DNA of 64,000 nucleotides from Synchiropus splendidus (lineage: Eukaryota; Chordata; Actinopteri; Syngnathiformes; Callionymidae). Position 1 is the stretch's first letter. Each line of letters starts with the position of its first letter. The notes under the pieces are model-generated. The model was not told the DNA's origin. It did not search any database and saw nothing but the letters and a program-made list of their open reading frames with translations. Positions 1-12,422 of the stretch are shown here, in pieces. The stretch lies in NCBI RefSeq assembly GCF_027744825.2, contig NC_071350.1, positions 3,410,001 to 3,474,000 on the forward strand. Reading direction: 5' to 3'. Both the position numbers and the translations under genes were made by a program.

Positions 1-295
1 TGACTTTCTAGATATTCTCCTTTCCTTTTTGTGACTTTTTAGAGGCCTTGTGAATAAACTGCAAACCAAGCACCAAAAAATCTTCGAAACAGAGTTCATC
101 AAAAAAGTAGGCATCTGCAAGTTGATTTCAAAAGGGAGAGCCAGCAAAGGAAGGGGAAGTACAAGTGCTGACTAAGACCGAACCAAACTGAACAACAACA
201 GAACTTCAGTTACGTGAACCAAGAAACAAGGGGAATTTGACTTCGTATCTCAGTAAAGCAGTTCAACGATCCCTTTACGCACACAACTGGAATGA

Positions 296-665
296 AGACA
301 CAGACACACACAGACATTTGTACCTCCATCCTTGTGGGGACACTTGCCATCATGCTTTCTCCAGCCCTTTAACGTAACCATCCAAAACAAATGGACAACC
401 TTAACCAGGACACATTTTCATCCTCAAATTGAGGCTCGGACTTGTGGGGACAGGCAAAAATGCACCCAGAAAGCAAGATGTCCTCACGAGTAGGTGTGTT
501 TCCAAGAATTAGTCCATGTAAGGATAGCTATTCAACTACACAGAACACACCCCTAACACGCTACACACACAAACGTGCTTTCCCTAGCCTCTTACCTTAA
601 ACCTAACCATCCAAAACGCATGGCTAAACTTAACTTGGACTCTTAACCAAATCTAAACTGAATTA
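296..665. repeat. Dispersed fish repeat with GTGGGGACA motifs
   Basis: Two partly similar blocks share the phrases 'cttaccttaa/ctttaacgtaaccatccaaaac' and 'ttgtggggaca'. The first runs from about 296 to 470 and the second from about 540 to 665. Phrases of this kind recur in many fish genomes as a non-coding dispersed repeat. I cannot name the family or its exact ends. Confidence 0.45.
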
Positions 666-825
666 TAATGACCTTGTTGTTTTGATGTCTTCATTCTCTT
701 TTGCTCGACAACCATTCACCGACTTCCACCATTAGTCAACTAGTATACATATGATGTGTACAGTCTGACGAACACAACGTTTGTAAATACTACTATTGAC
801 TACTACTATTGAACATGAACATGAA

Positions 826-891
826 AAAAATGGACCGATTCTCGAGCATATACTGGTGTAATCTACGGTCGAGAATCGGGCGTCCATTTTT
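826..891. repeat. Imperfect inverted repeat (hairpin)
   Basis: The left arm aaaaatggaccgattctcga (826-845) pairs with 869-891. The only break in the stem is a 3-nt bulge, and the loop is about 23 nt. The size suits a small foldback element or an RNA hairpin. There is no evidence that it is transcribed other than as ksr1 intron RNA. Confidence 0.6.
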
Positions 892-3227
892 CCATGTTTT
901 GCAGATGCCCAGATGCCCCCCTAGCTAAAGGCCTGGTTACATGTTGTATTGTTTAAAATGTGGTGAAAAACTTTCCCATACTTAAGCAAAGGTCCCATAG
1001 CAGATTGTACAAAGAGAGTGATAATTGATAATTTAATAGTGACAAGATAAGCATTTATAAACATATGAAACAGATTCTTATTGAACATTTCATGCCAAAT
1101 GCAACCGCTTCATACGGGGGCGTTGAAAAAGATCAACAGGCTACAGGCTCATGACACAATTTCAAATTCACAACAACAATGAGCTGCATACCAAATAAGG
1201 TACCCCACCAGAATCTGAGCCTCAAACAGAGCGCCCTGTTTTTATTATTCCCCTTTCAAAAACAGTTCAGGTCAGGGGGAGAAATTAAGATTTTATCCAG
1301 ACATGGAGATGTTTTTGAAGAAATGCATGTTTGGAATCTCCCATATTTGTGATTAAAACACAGGTGTTTATCTATAAAACTGTTCATTTGAGTCGGTTCT
1401 GTTCTGTTGACTTCGAGCACACTCGAAGTCAACATCTCCCTGAGGCCACAAGTCACGATGATAATGTGAATTTGAGGTCAAGAACAAGTTTGGCCATGAG
1501 GTAATCAGAACAATAAACACAATATAACAAAAAGATGTTGCTGAATTGCGAACAAAACCTGCTGCAAACACTGTATCACCTCGTATCCATAATGATGCCC
1601 TCAACCTTAAAAGTCAAAAGCCTTGTCTTCCAAAACATCAAAAATATAACCTGTCTCCTAACAACAAACTAGTAAGTAGTCTAGACTGGTTAACCATGGA
1701 ACACTAGTGCAGAAAAAAATGAAAGTACTGCTTGATGTCAAGATACATTCTGTTGAAGGTGAATTACAGAAGGACATTGCTTTAACTTGTCTTCAGTGGT
1801 TCTGGGACTGTTATCCAAGGGTGGAATGTTTTCTCAAGAAGAGCACATTCATTGTTATCCATGCATAGCATTCACAACCAGACCACAGGACCAGCATGTA
1901 TATACAGTACAGGCTTTATGACAACAAGTTCAAATAGAGACAGTGACTTACACATGCATGTGTGTTTGTTGTTGTGGTTCTTTTTGTACCTGGCAGAATT
2001 GAGCAGTTAAGTCCTTGGTTTTTAGAGGCTGAAACCTTCAACTGATCTTAGCAGGAAAGAATCTTGAGAGACTTCAAGTAGCAGACAAGTACTCCGATAG
2101 ATGGCATCCGGTTCCTTAAGGTACACATGCAGAAGATGCAAAGATGTGTGGAAAACTAAACCAATGCAATTGCTAGACCCAAACTGCTAACTCTCTGCCA
2201 CAAACAATGTAAAGCATATGTACTTACAAGCATAACATTTGGAATTTAAATTTTCAAAGCCACCCATTGAACAGCACACTGCTCGTGCTAACTTATGAGC
2301 ACGAATGATGAACGATTACAGGCGAACGGCCAAGACTGTGAAGTCACATTTTCAAGTCTTACAACTGAAACCTGAAATTCTACTTTTATCTGTATTTCCA
2401 TTCAGTTAACTTTTCTGTTTGAATCCTGGTTCAATAAGAAATGTTGTGTAAGCTACACATAACTGAATCCGAGAAGACTCTCTGATTTAATATACAGAAC
2501 TCACAGCAAAGAAACATTTCATAATATGACAATTTTTGAAAATGACAGCATTGATGGATCACATATATTTGTCTCCTCTCTTCCTATGTAGCAAAGCACA
2601 TATGAAAAAAAAATAGTGGTGTCTAAGACTAATACAGATACTGTATCATACACGTCTCTGACTGATGTGTTAATGCCATCTTTGTTGGTTGGGGCTTTCC
2701 AGTTGAAGCGAAAGTTTTTGCAGCATTTTGAAGACTGACTGTTTAAGAAGTTCACGCACTGTTACTCACATAGTGGTTTCCATTGAAAGGGCGTTTCTCC
2801 CTGGTAATTTGGCTGAATCCGAAGACCGAAACTTGCCAATTTTCATGCCCCACAGCTTTGTGATCACAGGCGCCATATTTGTTTTCATTGAAATCTCGCA
2901 GTGATCCACATCTTGCAAGCATTCGATTGGTTCACGCAGCATGGAAGAGTGGCGTTATTGGTGGCATGCCCCATGACCTCTCTAGAAGGCGCACCATATA
3001 TAGTCTCCACATTCAAAAATGGACGCTGTCTCAAACTCCCAGCCAAAAAGCTGACAAGACCGCAAGAATCACCAACCAATTATCAGTTGGCAAAATCACG
3101 CCAACCACCTCACAAGGAGAGTCCAACTGTCTGTGAAATTCTTCTGGTACAAACCAATTCTTGCATTCCATGACCTGTCATTTGCCACAAAAGGCCTGCT
3201 CCTTCTACAGTACTTTGTAGTAGAAGT

Positions 3228-3285
3228 AGGGATGCTCTGATCAGGATTTTTTCTGCCACTCACTGATACAATCAGCCAGAGTGCC
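3228..3285. mobile_element. hAT-like DNA transposon terminal remnant
   Basis: The phrase agggatgctctgatcagga followed by a 'gccactcactgataca' type stretch resembles the terminus of a fish hAT-type non-autonomous element. Only one end is visible, with no target duplication and no coding region. The family assignment is from memory and is weak. Confidence 0.35.
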
Positions 3286-6200
3286 ACAGCTCACCACAGC
3301 AACTTTTCTGTCACGCCACGCCTTGAAAAGTGATATTTTTTTTAAAGAAGAAATTTCACATGATCAAACAAGTTCACAAAATGAAGTGGAAACATCGAAA
3401 CAGGAAGAAAACACACAAGGCATCATGGAAGTGGACATCATTATGGCCGTTCTCAGAGTATTTTTAATGGGCAAATCCCAAAGGAACCATCATGATAACA
3501 AAATGACAGGAATATGTTACAAGCCTGAATTTGTTCATCCAGTCAGACATATGCAGTAATATTCAGGTGAGGACAAAGAGGCAGAGACAGATTTAATCTT
3601 CATGTAAACAAGCGTTTTCATGGTCACCAATTCAACAAATGTCAAAACTAGCTGTTTCGGGTACCATGAGAATGTATCATTAAGTTCGAATGAATCAACA
3701 TTTTATCATTGCGCAATATGGAAAAGGGAAATTTCAATTTTGCTTTCTATAAATTTCTTTTCTTCTTGAGAGATTTCGTCACTCTGCAAGACTTCCACGG
3801 TCACATTTACATGGGAGTGACTCCACCCAACCACTGCCGTAGCTTTTCCAAGCCACCAGAACGGCCAGAATCAGGAAGAGGCATCACTCACATCATCTCA
3901 TTTACAAACTACAATTTAGAAGTAGCGTACTACTCCAAAAGTACAGCTTTCTCATGAAGCGTTTCTATTGATATATAGTGAAGAGATTGCCCTTATTTTA
4001 TTTTAATAGTGATTGTTTAACTGTATTTGCCTTTTGGATTAATATAAAAGTGCAAACCTTAAAAAGCTGTTTGCACAAATGCTTTGTTTGTATTGAACAA
4101 ACACATATAATGTAAATCACTTTCTTCAGGTCCTGTTGTATACAATTGTAAACTTTAATATGATAAATACAGAGTCATAACAAATATTGATATCAGGCAA
4201 AAAAAAATATATAGGGTGCCATGGTGCACAAGACTCCCATGCAGTGTATTCTCTTCCTCAAATAAACACTTGTCATTCCCCAAGCAGCAGCATTTTAATG
4301 CGTAAAAATGAATCAATTAATAAAATAAATCTTCTCATCTCACAAAAATATATTTCCACCCGCCGTCCTTTCACTCTCACTGCCTACCAGCCAGGACCTT
4401 CGACAGACATTTATTTTCGCCGACTAGATAAAGAAGCCGGACCTTGATGGCCGTGAATGCTTTTATTCAAAAACATTTGATATTGTGATGACGGCCTCTC
4501 ACCTACAATGACGCAGGAATGAGATCCAGTTCCAATACTAAGACTGAATAAAACCACTCAGAAGAGATCTTTTTTCCGTGCTGAGAGTTATTCCTGACTT
4601 TTGAGAAACACGTTCCGCCGAGCCATTCTCTGTGTCTGAAAGTAAACCCTCGCAGCTTTCTGGAAGATTCGTTTTTGAGAGCATGATTGTTCGTCGAGTG
4701 CTCACTTACACAGAAATAAAACAGACATGGATAATTGATGGCCTCTAGCCAATCAAGAGAGTGTAGTCCTTTTATGCAAGGTATATGACCTAAATAGAGC
4801 TGAAGCCAGAAAACACATGCCACCTAGCTAGCTGAACATCAGTGTGTCTGCTGCCTACACAAAAGCTGTTTTGATATGTTAAGGTTTTTAAAAGGGGGCT
4901 GAAAAACAAGTCTGGAAAAACAAGTAAAGAACAGAAATGTATCATATTGATCCCACATTTACTTGTATATCTTCATCTCAGGAGGCATTTCAGAAATATA
5001 GTGATGCAGCAGATGGTGCTTTGTGAGGTTTAAGATCCAGGGTTTCCGCCAAGATTTTTTGAAACTGTCTCAGAATGAAACTTACCAAGAAGCAATAGGG
5101 AAGCAGATGGGAAAGTTTAGACTTTTACTGAATTGGTGACACTATAAATGCTAGTTTTTAATCCGCAGCCGTACGCCTCTTTGATGTCCGACCGGATGCA
5201 CTTCTTGAGTTCCATAGGCAACGGATTTCAGTCATTATGAGGTTTCTGAGGTTCTGAGGTTAATTCCATTAAAACATGCCGGAACTGCCATAATATAAAG
5301 CCCACCTCCATGATGTGTTACGTGTTATCCACTTGTTTCGATGTTTCCATCACGTTTTAATACGTTTCATCAGGTGAGATGTCATCTTTAATAAACAACG
5401 ACTTTACTAAAGCCGTTACAGTGAGCCACGATCGATTACACAAAGCGCTAACCCTGAGATCTGATGTCTTTTATGGCCAATATACAGAGTTTGAGAAACT
5501 CAAAAAAAAAAAAAACTTTGCTTGAAAATTATTTTAATCCAGGTGAATTAAAAAGAGTGAAAACACACCCAGAGGGTAGTGGATTATTAAACTTTAATTT
5601 ATTAATTATATTAAACTAAAATTGCGAAAGTAGCAGCATCATGTTTGGTTTGCCAACTGCAAAATAACAATGAATTGGTTATTACCTCAGGACGACCTTA
5701 AAAGTGGACGACATTGCTCAATAAAATGCAGCATTCAATTGAATCACTGAAGTAAATGCAAATTTCTCTTTAACAACACACTTTGATTTGCGTTGTCACA
5801 GTTTAATGGAATACATGTTGTAGAGATGGGAGGTGTACTCCTTATTGCTCTGAAAACTCAGGCAAGCCACTGACCTCAGAACCTGGTGACAAAGTTGTTG
5901 AGACACTACATCTTCACCGAGTTTGAATCCCAGCAGAAAAGTTTTGACTGTGAGCCAACACAATCCTCAAATCATGGACCGTGTTTTACTGATTTGACTA
6001 AGGACTGTGCTACCACCATTTGTTGTGTGTGTGTGAGAGATACGCTTCACCTGCCTGCGCAGTGCTTTCATTCAGTTTTGCTTGAAGTTTTTTGAGTGAG
6101 GTGAGTTGGCAGAATGTCTTTTTGACTTCAGCATTTCATCCTGCAACCACTGTCAAAAAAACATCAGGTCATATAATCTCTTTGTGCTTGTACTGCCATG

Positions 6201-6597
6201 CAACAGAAATGCATAAATTGGCCTTTTTTTTAGCAACAACAGTTGTGGTAACAGAACTGTGTTTGCAACTTAAGCACAAGGCGTTTAATAGTGCTTTGCT
6301 TAAACATGCATGGAACAGGAAAATGATTTTAGAATAAGAGGGTTGTGTTTCTTTAAAAAGCATCGGCACAAGCAGGCCTTTTGTCCGCTCCTGTCATTGT
6401 TCCCAACAACATCAAGTTTCCATGACACAGTCCCTTTCAGTCAGGAGAAATCACCAAAACACCACGCAGGCTCGCGGTGGGGTCAGAAAATCACCTGCAG
6501 TCGAGGACTGACGGGCAAACTCTCACTCACCTACACGTTTTTCCCCTTCAAGGTTCAAATTAGCACCCTGTTAGTATTTGGAAATATTATGAATATC

Positions 6598-6610
6598 TTT
6601 GCATATGCAA
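6598..6610. promoter_or_regulatory. Palindromic POU/octamer-like site
   Basis: TTTGCATATGCAA is a perfect 13-nt palindrome formed by two overlapping TTTGCAT octamer half sites. It sits in the part of ksr1 intron 1 that is less AT-rich than its surroundings, about 660 bp downstream of exon 1. It is a candidate POU-factor element, inferred from the motif only. Confidence 0.3.
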
Positions 6611-7056
6611 GCAGATCGTCTGGTGACTCGTGTCAAAGCTTGGCCTCTTGAGAACAGCGAGTCATTCCAGGAGGAGCGAGCTGTGTCTGCATCCTGATGC
6701 AGGATATATAGAAGCATGCAAAGGAATGATGAGCACTGGGACGTGTTGTTTTTTTGGTGGGGGATTTGCCTCGCAGGCCTCACGACACAAACACAGAAGG
6801 GAGCCCAGTTCCATAAATAAGAGCGCTACCAAATGATTGTGTGGGATCCAAATGTGCAGGACCGGGAAGGACGACAGGCTGAATATGACAGATTCACTTT
6901 AGAGGAGTGATCTATTTACAGGCAGAGGACGTATTAATAGCTCAGTCTGCTTTTATTTTTGAGCCAATGCACCGACCCAGAATGAAACACTGAGCCGGAT
7001 ATTATCATGACTCCGCAATTTGACAGGAATCGGAGAAAAAAACGCGAGTCGTTTAC

Positions 7057-7269
7057 CTCTAATGTGCGGATTTCCTGCTGCGTGAGGTCGTTGGACGCGG
7101 CGCATTTGGTCCGTAGTCCTTGTAAACTGGAGATGGAGATATCAATGATGTTCTGGATGAGTTCGCATTGGTGTAGTGCGGCCATCGCTGCGCCACCGCC
7201 GCTGTCCCTCTCCGGCTGCTCATCGCTCTCCACCATCCTCCCACCACCTTTGCCAGACACACTATCCAT
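7057..7269 (-). CDS. ksr1: Kinase suppressor of Ras 1, first coding exon (partial gene)
   Basis: This exon encodes 71 residues of KSR1, the pseudokinase scaffold that assembles RAF, MEK and ERK at the membrane. Residues 33-71 match the KSR1 coiled-coil/SAM (CA1) start almost exactly, including [19 protein letters not shown]. The first 30 residues are a variable Gly/Glu/Asp-rich leader. The start at 7269 is supported by an in-frame TGA two codons upstream and by G at -3 and +4. The exon ends after a complete codon (GAG) at a GTAAAC donor, the boundary expected before the AKLVRY continuation in KSR1. The SAM remainder, C1 domain and pseudokinase domain lie off the left edge. Whether this is the teleost a or b paralogue cannot be told from one exon. 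Confidence 0.92.
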
Positions 7270-7279
7270 TCCTCAGCAT
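7262..7279 (-). promoter_or_regulatory. Five-codon upstream ORF overlapping the ksr1 start
   Basis: An ATG at 7279 opens a frame of five codons that ends in TAG at 7262-7264, overlapping the main ATG (7267-7269) in another frame. Its context (C at -3, C at +4) is weak, whereas the main ATG context is strong, so leaky scanning or reinitiation would be expected. This matters only if the transcript starts upstream of 7279. Confidence 0.5.
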
Positions 7280-7690
7280 TGGTGCTCGGTTGGAAGGGCT
7301 GGAGTCAAAGTGTTGGAGTGAAATTCAACATATGCAAACGCAGCCCGGAGACACGGCGACCTTATTATGGGAAGTTAGCTGACAGCGAATGTCCCCTCGC
7401 GCTGCCTGCTAATGTTATCAGTCAAGACAAAATAAAAAATACAACTGCCGAAGCAAATAAGATATTTAAAAAATCCAACAAAAATGCTCCACGGGGACCC
7501 GGGCTCCAAAATAAATAGGAGAAAAGTCAGAATTTCGGGTCCGTGGCGACGAGAGGCTCCGCGCTTCCACCGACAGCTCTGGTGGAGGCTTTCACCGTCT
7601 GTCAGCTGTTGGGAACATCATGGAGCGCGGCGCATCACGGGAAATGTAGTCTCGCGCGGTGGACAGAAAACTACACCGCCTCATCTCGCT
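7270..7690 (-). promoter_or_regulatory. ksr1: ksr1 promoter region, CpG-rich
   Basis: This is the most CpG-dense stretch in the left part of the window, with many CG dinucleotides and GCGCGG runs, and it lies directly upstream of ksr1 exon 1. No TATA box is placed convincingly. It holds a strong ZNF143-type element at 7627-7650. The transcription start was not located. Confidence 0.6.
7627..7650 (-). promoter_or_regulatory. ZNF143/THAP11-type (SBS) promoter element
   Basis: On the minus strand it starts ACTACATTTCCCGTGATGCG. It follows the vertebrate core-promoter motif ACTACAnnTCCCnnnATGC bound by ZNF143. It lies about 360 bp upstream of the ksr1 start codon in the same orientation as the gene. 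Confidence 0.65.
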
Positions 7691-9200
7691 TTTCCCACAT
7701 GAATCAATATGAAATTAAACACAGCAGGACAAATACGACACCAAAAAAAAAAACGGGGATGGAGATAGTGTATATTAGATACATATAGAGTAATATGATA
7801 TATACATTCGTGTTAGTCAATTGATTTTTGGGCCACATTTTGAAGTTAAACGACTCAATCAAGACACTATTGTTCCGGAGGACGACTCATGTCCTAAAGT
7901 ATGTTCCAAAAACAGATTTCCGATCAGTGTGAGTTGGACTGCGCTTCTCAGCTGAGCCCAACTATGGTGGCCGCAGAAGGGCAAAAGGCAAATCTCACAG
8001 TACCACGCTCATATCTAATTAATGAATAAACGTATAAAATGTATCGTTCCCATTTTGTTCAGTTTTTCTTGAATGTTCATTTATTAAACAGTGACTTTAA
8101 GTAGAATCAGTGTTAGCTCTTGCAGATTTATTTATTTATTTTTTAACTGTAGACAACATTTCTACAGAAGCAGAAATTCTTTTTGTTCAAACTAGGGTGA
8201 ACGAGATGAACTGCATGTTGTTGCATCGGGTTGCATAAGTATACTACAATATAAATAAATTTATACTTTTACCACTTTGTTGGATAATATTGAGTGAGAA
8301 AAGCTGATTTTAACCATGTTTCCTGATGTGTCATCACTTTGTGTTGCGCTCCAGATGTCAACAGTTCGTACACTGTCCCTAAATTACACAAAACACGAGG
8401 ATGTACAGCAACCAGGATTTCTTCAAGGATATGCAACTACTAGTTCGTCTAGTTTAGTTGCCTAGTTTGCCTAGTGCCCACAATCTGTTGCAATAGTTTT
8501 CAGTATTATCACTCCCAAACAGTTCGCTCTTCTATGACAAGTAAGATGCAAATTAAAGTGATCCTGCTTAAAAAACACCTTCGCTAGCATCAATATTATA
8601 CCTCCGAACATTTCATCCAATTCGACCTCATAATTTGTCCTCATTTCAGGAGGTCTGTGATCACATGCTTGGTGGGCGGAGGGTGCAGGTTTCCCAAACA
8701 TGAAGCCGCGCTGCACATGGCTCATTCTGCAACAAGGGTGCGATGTTCCTTCCTTGAATATACGCTGATTATACAATAGAAACTGAGTCACTCCTCACGG
8801 CGTCCCTCCTCTCCATCTGCCTCGCCATCTCTTGCTGTACTTTTACACCGCTCAGACGTGCTACTGTCTTGGGAGAAGGCCAAATTATCTGTTTCTTATT
8901 GAGCAGCTACTGTTGACTCTGAGAAGCAGAGGATCCTGAACGCGTAATGCACATGGACAGGTGGGTTGAGATGAAGATAAAGTCATAGTCTGGATTGAAA
9001 ACACAATAGTGGGACACCAACAGATAAACACAAAAACATAGTGGAACCACTTTAAAAAAATCTCCAATGAGGAGCATGAGGATTTTATACACTGCAGTGA
9101 GGTCATAATAATATCTCAGACTTCTGCTGTTTGGACTGCAATAAATAAGTGCAAAAGAAAATGTGGTCCCTTCATTGCACACATCATCCATTCATATCTG

Positions 9201-9380
9201 TAGTGACTGCAGGGGAGTCCTAGCAGATAGTGCCATCTGGTGGCCTCTGACAATCAGGACACAGTTTCATGAAACCTCATTTACCTTTGAATACTGTGTT
9301 ACTCCAAGATGTCGCAGATGAAGGCTGCCCTGGTATTATCGTGTTATTATTGAAATGAAACCTCATCTACCCATCGCTAG
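9201..9380. mobile_element. MITE relative of the TAGTGATGGG family, diverged
   Basis: It shares 'cacctggtggcc/catctggtggcc...aatcagg..acactgtttcatgaa' and the right terminus 'atgaaacctcatctacccatcgcta' with the better preserved element at 55535-55776. The left terminus is eroded. It is non-coding. Confidence 0.5.
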
Positions 9381-12086
9381 CCAGTGGGCTCCTACTGTTC
9401 TCTCCACAGGACGTTGATACAACAAGCCTCCTTGCTTGGAACTCCTCTCAAAGTCACATGAGGGAGCAGAAATTTTCCATGGTGATGTAACGTTGGTGTG
9501 CTCCCAACTTAAAGGTTCAGTGGGAGTGTATTGGCCCATGTGAATGGTTGTTACGTGCTATGAAAACTGTCATTCAATGGATCAGGTGGTTGGTTCAGAC
9601 AGTTGCATGACTGTTCTGTCCCCCTGACTAACGGATGATTTTATTCATTGTTATGCTGTTATGGTGACGACACTTCCTGAGAAATTCTGGACAGCCCTGA
9701 ATCATGCCCAGTCGATTTGCATAAGAGCACAGTATGGAATGAAACATCCAACCATTGTCATCAAGCTTCTTGTTTATGATACATATATTTAATTTCTGTA
9801 AACAATGTGGATTTGGTGCCATCCTCTGCAGTGCCAGGTGGCTTCATCCTGAGTGTCTCTCTGCACTCACACTACAGGAACCAGCAAGACCACGATCCCT
9901 CATTTAACTAGGACTGTGTCTTTCACTTTGCTCCTGTTCCAGATTATACACAAAGCCTTTGGAAATCACGTGGAAACTGATGTTCTGCACTCCATGCACA
10001 AGTACTTATAAATAATTAGGATAATTTGTGCGTGCAATATGAGTCTAGTAACCACCAAGTGGAACACAACAAAAGGTTGTTGACAAATATTCTGTCACAT
10101 CATCTGTCTGTTTCCTACAGACTGAACTCAACGAACAGCACAACAGAGAAAGGTGATAAGAAATGTGATCGTTTTAAGGGTTGGGTTTTTTTTGGCTGCC
10201 ATTCTACAGATCAGTGTTCCCTGCCAGGGAAATGTATTCCTCTCACAGCCTCATGCTCGTGGGGTTCAGTTCTAGTTAAGATTGGGCTGGATGCCGTGTG
10301 TCAGATGAGGTGGTCTCTGGTTCACACAACAGGGTCCACTTGGCTCGATAAGGGCAGGACATCTGAAGCCCAACACAATGTCTAACAGGGGTGCGAATGT
10401 GGGTCACAGTGAGTGTTAAAAGCAACATATATTTGTGGGATGTGTCCTTACAAATGGATATCTAGCATCTAATGGTAAAATATACATTTGAAATAGATTG
10501 TTATGAAAATGAGATTTATTTGTCATTTTGTCAAGATTTTCAATACATTTTTAGACAATTTAACACAAACCTACAAGATAAGTCATTGAAACTAATTGAA
10601 TTTGTTAGATTTCATTTTGTATTTGATTTATAGATAGACAAGGTTGGAATTGAGTCCAGCCTCAAGCATCACTTGGCTTGGTAAAGGCCATTAGGGACAT
10701 TATTGGTTAATAATCTTGATACATCTTATTGATCTCTTATTGATCTCTGAGTAACTGAGTGATCAGAACTCAAGGCCACATTCTCCCCAACAAGTGATGA
10801 TTTTGCTTTCATTTCAATCCATCCAGACGTGTGGGTCGTTTGCGGCCTCTATATACGAATAAATCAAACCTGTCCTCCCATCATGGTTTGAGATGCAAGA
10901 GCCTCAGCTCCCAGATCAAAATGTGCTAACTCAGTTCCATTTTGTTAACAGCACAGATTTAGCAGCTCAGCATGCCGGTCCCAGTCCAAACCCAGACAAG
11001 TCCCCTTCTAAGTGTGAATGCTGTCAACACAAGAACACTGTACACAGCTTGTTCGCGACTTTTTCCAAATCAAAAAATACAACATACACTGCAAAAACCA
11101 AGAGAAGTGAAGTATAAGAAATAGATGTTCGTGTACAGACCAAAAGTTTTCCTGGTTGCTACGAGTACATTCAAGTTAAAAGCGTCAAAAAAAGACCCGA
11201 AAAATGCCAGTTAGGTCTCTTTTTATGGATTCAGATGTGAAGAAAAAAACAATACAATCACTACAAAACATTTAATTTCCATTTTTAAAATACCTGGCAT
11301 CAGCTGCTGCCCCACTACTGCCTCTGTTTCTATGTGAGGATTACCGTAAAAACTATTTTCTACACCAACTGATAATGCATCATCTTTAGCCAGACATTCA
11401 ACTCTACTTTGATAAAGGGATGCTGCCTCAACAGAAGTGGCTCTTGCTAAAAATGCCAGGCTGTTGCGTTGTCAAAAGGTAGAACACTCACTGATGTGCG
11501 GGTCCTTTTTTTCTTCTGTCCAAAAAAAAATTGGGATCTGTAGCTTGTAGCTTGACAGCCAACTGTAACCTGAGCTGAAAAATATTTCGCTGTTTTGTTT
11601 ATATCGAGACATGAGCATTCTGTTGTGGAAGTGTTGGACGTCACTTTTGCGCTCGCCCTTCAATGTGCAAGTAAGATTAACCAACAACTACCCTTATTTC
11701 CTGAATATCGACATCTGACCCTCTACATCGTGTTGCAAAATAATATTTTTATCTTTTTGGTCAAAACATACACAACAGTTTCATAAAACTCACAGACATG
11801 TATCATATAGATATCAAGATCTTCATCCCATCATCATTGTCAACTGTGCTCAACTTAAAGCGATTGACTCACCGGATGAAGGATTTCAGTACCTCAATAT
11901 TCTCCAAGAAGAGTTGAAGGAGGTTAAAGAAAGAGCAAGCACTGGGCTACCACTGTGGCTGACTTTGGTTGGGTGATTGTTTTCTTTCTGGCCTCTGCGC
12001 TTTACTATCCCAGTTTTGTGCCTTTGTTTTAGTTTTCTATTAACAAAAATGAAAGTTTGACATGAAAATGATAATTTCTGTCTTCT

Positions 12087-12119
12087 AGTGACCCATGTTG
12101 GGTCACTATGACCCACGTG
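12087..12119. promoter_or_regulatory. Everted TGACC/GGTCA palindrome next to a CACGTG E-box
   Basis: AGTGACCCATGTTGGGTCACT (12087-12107) consists of two perfect 9-bp arms around a 3-nt centre. It contains everted nuclear-receptor-like half sites. A third TGACCC and a CACGTG E-box (12114-12119) follow at once. The regulatory reading is inference from motifs only. Confidence 0.3.
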
Positions 12120-12422
12120 ACTCATATTTGTTTTGCTTCATGTTTGGTTGCATTATGAAAATCGAGGTGCATCATGACTCCTTCACCTGATGTGTCTGAT
12201 TTGATATGTGTTTTGAAGCTCAAGTAAACCATATTATTAATCTTATTAAGATCATTTGTAGGCCCAGTGCACCTTGTTACGTAGCAACTAAAGCAGGGCA
12301 TGAACTCTTTCCATGGCAGGAGGAACATTAAATATCATAAATACCAAAACATAACTTTAATTTATACTCTTATTACCGATTATGTAATTTTGTAATTTTG
12401 CCAAACGTGTTTCGTTTCTTAC

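Larger units (their letters stand above)
1..7056 (-). other. ksr1: ksr1 intron 1 (5' part, runs off the left edge)
   Basis: This stretch follows the ksr1 exon 1 donor on the minus strand. I looked for the next conserved KSR1 coding block, the rest of the coiled-coil/SAM region, and did not find it, so exon 2 is taken to lie outside the window. No open frame here resembles a known protein. It holds a fish GTGGGGACA-type repeat (296-665), a hairpin (826-891), a short hAT-like remnant (3228-3285), and a less AT-rich stretch at about 6360-6840 with a palindromic octamer. I see nothing definable in the rest. Confidence 0.7.
7691..12422. other. Intergenic region between the ksr1 promoter and a candidate upstream exon
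   Basis: I found no conserved coding sequence on either strand. Short open frames are present but none is recognisable. It contains one MITE relative (9201-9380) and a palindrome/E-box cluster (12087-12119). The rest is AT-rich DNA in which I see nothing definable. Confidence 0.6.

Noticed and set aside
7007..7321. Plus-strand open frame over ksr1 exon 1
   Set aside because: It is antisense to the conserved KSR1 exon, and its peptide is unlike any family known to me.
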